DNA of 22,801 nucleotides from JBOHPP01 sp050731755. Its GTDB lineage: Bacteria; Methylomirabilota; Methylomirabilia; Rokubacteriales; CSP1-6. The notes below the pieces were generated by a model that ran no database searches, was not told the origin of the DNA, and saw only the letters and a list, made by a program, of their open reading frames with translations. Positions 22,227-22,801 of the stretch are shown piece by piece. The translations under genes and the position numbers were made by a program. The stretch is taken from the NCBI GenBank assembly GCA_050731755.1, contig JBOHPP010000081.1:1-22801 (forward strand). Reading direction: 5' to 3'. Positions within the stretch are counted from its first letter, which is position 1, and each line of letters starts with the position of its first letter.

Positions 22227-22421
22227 TCAGCGGAAGGTGCTGGTCAGGCGCCCGAGCAGAGCCTCGGTGCTTCCGGTTTCCCACCAGGACCAGGACACGA
22301 ACTCCGCCACCACGAGGGCGGCAATGAGCAGTAGCAGCGCTAACTCGACGGCGGGTGTGATCCGGCGAGCGACCTTTCCTACGACGACGGCGAGCGCCAG
22401 GATTCCGAGGAGCGAGAGCAT
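22227..22421 (-). CDS. 64-aa two-span membrane protein, first gene of GT4-GH9 operon
   Basis: ATG 22419-22421 begins MLSLLGILALAVVVGKVARR; a second span ITPAVELALLLLIAALVVAEF is followed by SWSWWETGSTEALL. Basic residues lie between the spans and at the C-terminus. A start at 22478 would add 19 soluble residues, but it would be upstream of the predicted transcription start: the sigma54-like -12 element lies 16 nt before ATG 22421. No family recognised. Position at the head of a glycosyltransferase/glycanase operon points to an EPS role, perhaps an anchor or partner of the GT4 enzyme. Confidence 0.6.
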   Translation of the reverse strand: MLSLLGILALAVVVGKVARRITPAVELALLLLIAALVVAEFVSWSWWETGSTEALLGRLTSTFR

Positions 22422-22435
22422 GCGGGCGCCGAAGG

Positions 22436-22451
22436 AGCAAACCGCATGCCA
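22436..22451 (-). promoter_or_regulatory. Sigma54-type promoter of the GT4-GH9 operon
   Basis: On the minus strand TGGCATGCGGTTTGCT fits the consensus TGGCACGNNNNTTGCW at every scored base except one, with 10 nt between GG (22450-22449) and GC (22438-22437). The predicted start site (~22425) lies about 4 nt before ATG 22421. This is the best match in the window. Confidence 0.65.
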
Positions 22452-22529
22452 CGCCCGAGACCCGCCTGCGGTCGCCACGCTCGAGGGCCCGCCTCGACGA
22501 CCCCTCGTAGACCTCGAGATCTACGGAGG

Positions 22530-22801
22530 CTAGCGGAACGCCCACCAATCACGCATCTTACGCAGCCAGATCAGTGGCACCCTGACGGGCCCGCGCGCCG
22601 AGGACTTGAGCCAGCGGCGCGCGGTTCGCCAACTGCCGCGGACCGCTCCAGCCAGCGGTCGCATGTCGACGGCGCCTTCGGCCACGCCGACCGAGCCGGA
22701 GGCGAAACTTCTCTTGAATTCTTCGTCACCTTTGCCCAAATCGACGCGCCGGATGCCCAGCACCTCGGCCGACTGACCCAGATGCATGAGCAGTATCAGC
22801 C
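22530..22801 (-). CDS. GNAT/CelD-like acyltransferase (C-terminal end)
   Basis: This gene enters from the right edge; only its last ~89 residues are present, from LILLMHLGQSAEVLG to RKMRDWWAFR and TAG 22530-22532. The pattern RRVDLGKGDEEFKRSFAS (Asp...G-D-E-x-[YF]-K-x-x-F) is that of the C-terminal part of the CelD/BioF2-type GNAT fold found in many EPS loci, where members are thought to acylate sugars or lipid-linked units. The Arg/Trp-rich tail (about the last 40 residues) is basic and possibly membrane-binding. It ends 79 bp upstream of the sigma54-like site at 22436-22451, so it is probably a separate unit. The family call rests on a short stretch. Confidence 0.6.
   Translation of the reverse strand, partial: LILLMHLGQSAEVLGIRRVDLGKGDEEFKRSFASGSVGVAEGAVDMRPLAGAVRGSWRTARRWLKSSARGPVRVPLIWLRKMRDWWAFR

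Overview
The window is high-GC (roughly 70%) and almost wholly coding on its right-hand three quarters. It reads as a Wzx/Wzy-type exopolysaccharide (EPS) locus from an environmental Gram-negative-like bacterium. The GC content, style of protein and mix of genes (family 5 substrate-binding protein, WecB/TagA pair, GH9 enzyme) would fit Candidatus Rokubacteria/NC10 (Methylomirabilota), but that is an inference with no marker gene behind it.

Layout. 1-548 (-): start of an oligopeptide-type ABC transporter binding protein. 833-2114 (+): secreted alpha/beta hydrolase interrupted by a one-base frameshift, followed by a doubtful 33-aa membrane ORF. 2235-2527 (-): small secreted protein, also frameshifted. 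2727-2815 (-): tRNA-Ser(TGA). 2816-3264: gene-poor, but holds a sigma54-like promoter followed by an apparent ~105-nt structured RNA. 15187 down to 3265 (-): a 14-gene operon, mostly with 4-nt stop/start overlaps: Wza-like export lipoprotein, Wzc-like tyrosine kinase, GT2 glycosyltransferase, sugar-phosphate transferase, STAS protein, degenerate nucleotidyltransferase, 44-aa membrane protein, alpha/alpha-toroid protein, TagA/WecG glycosyltransferase, WecB epimerase, polytopic membrane protein, two tiny ORFs and a secreted protein. 15307-19331 (+): Wzy/ligase-like polymerase, Wzx-like flippase, NodB-type deacetylase. 22421 down to 19341 (-): small membrane protein, GT4 glycosyltransferase, GH9 glycanase. 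22530-22801 (-): end of a GNAT/CelD-like acyltransferase.

How it fits together. The sugar-phosphate transferase would load the first sugar on undecaprenyl phosphate. GT2, GT4 and TagA would extend the unit, with WecB supplying UDP-ManNAc. Wzx flips the unit, Wzy polymerises it, and Wzc and Wza control length and export. The deacetylase, toroid protein, GNAT and GH9 enzyme are candidate tailoring or trimming enzymes.

The main new signal is regulatory. Sequences with exact sigma54 geometry (GG-N10-GC, TGGCA/CGGCA and TTGC) lie in front of the three clear EPS transcription-unit starts. Each sits 16-18 nt from the start codon, implying 4-6-nt leaders and near-leaderless mRNAs. A fourth such site drives the predicted small RNA, whose predicted 5' end pairs over 10 bp with the sequence just before a T7 run. 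Other unusual points are a nucleotidyltransferase that has lost its catalytic motifs and sits next to a SypA-like STAS protein, and a cluster of tiny uncharacterised membrane proteins.
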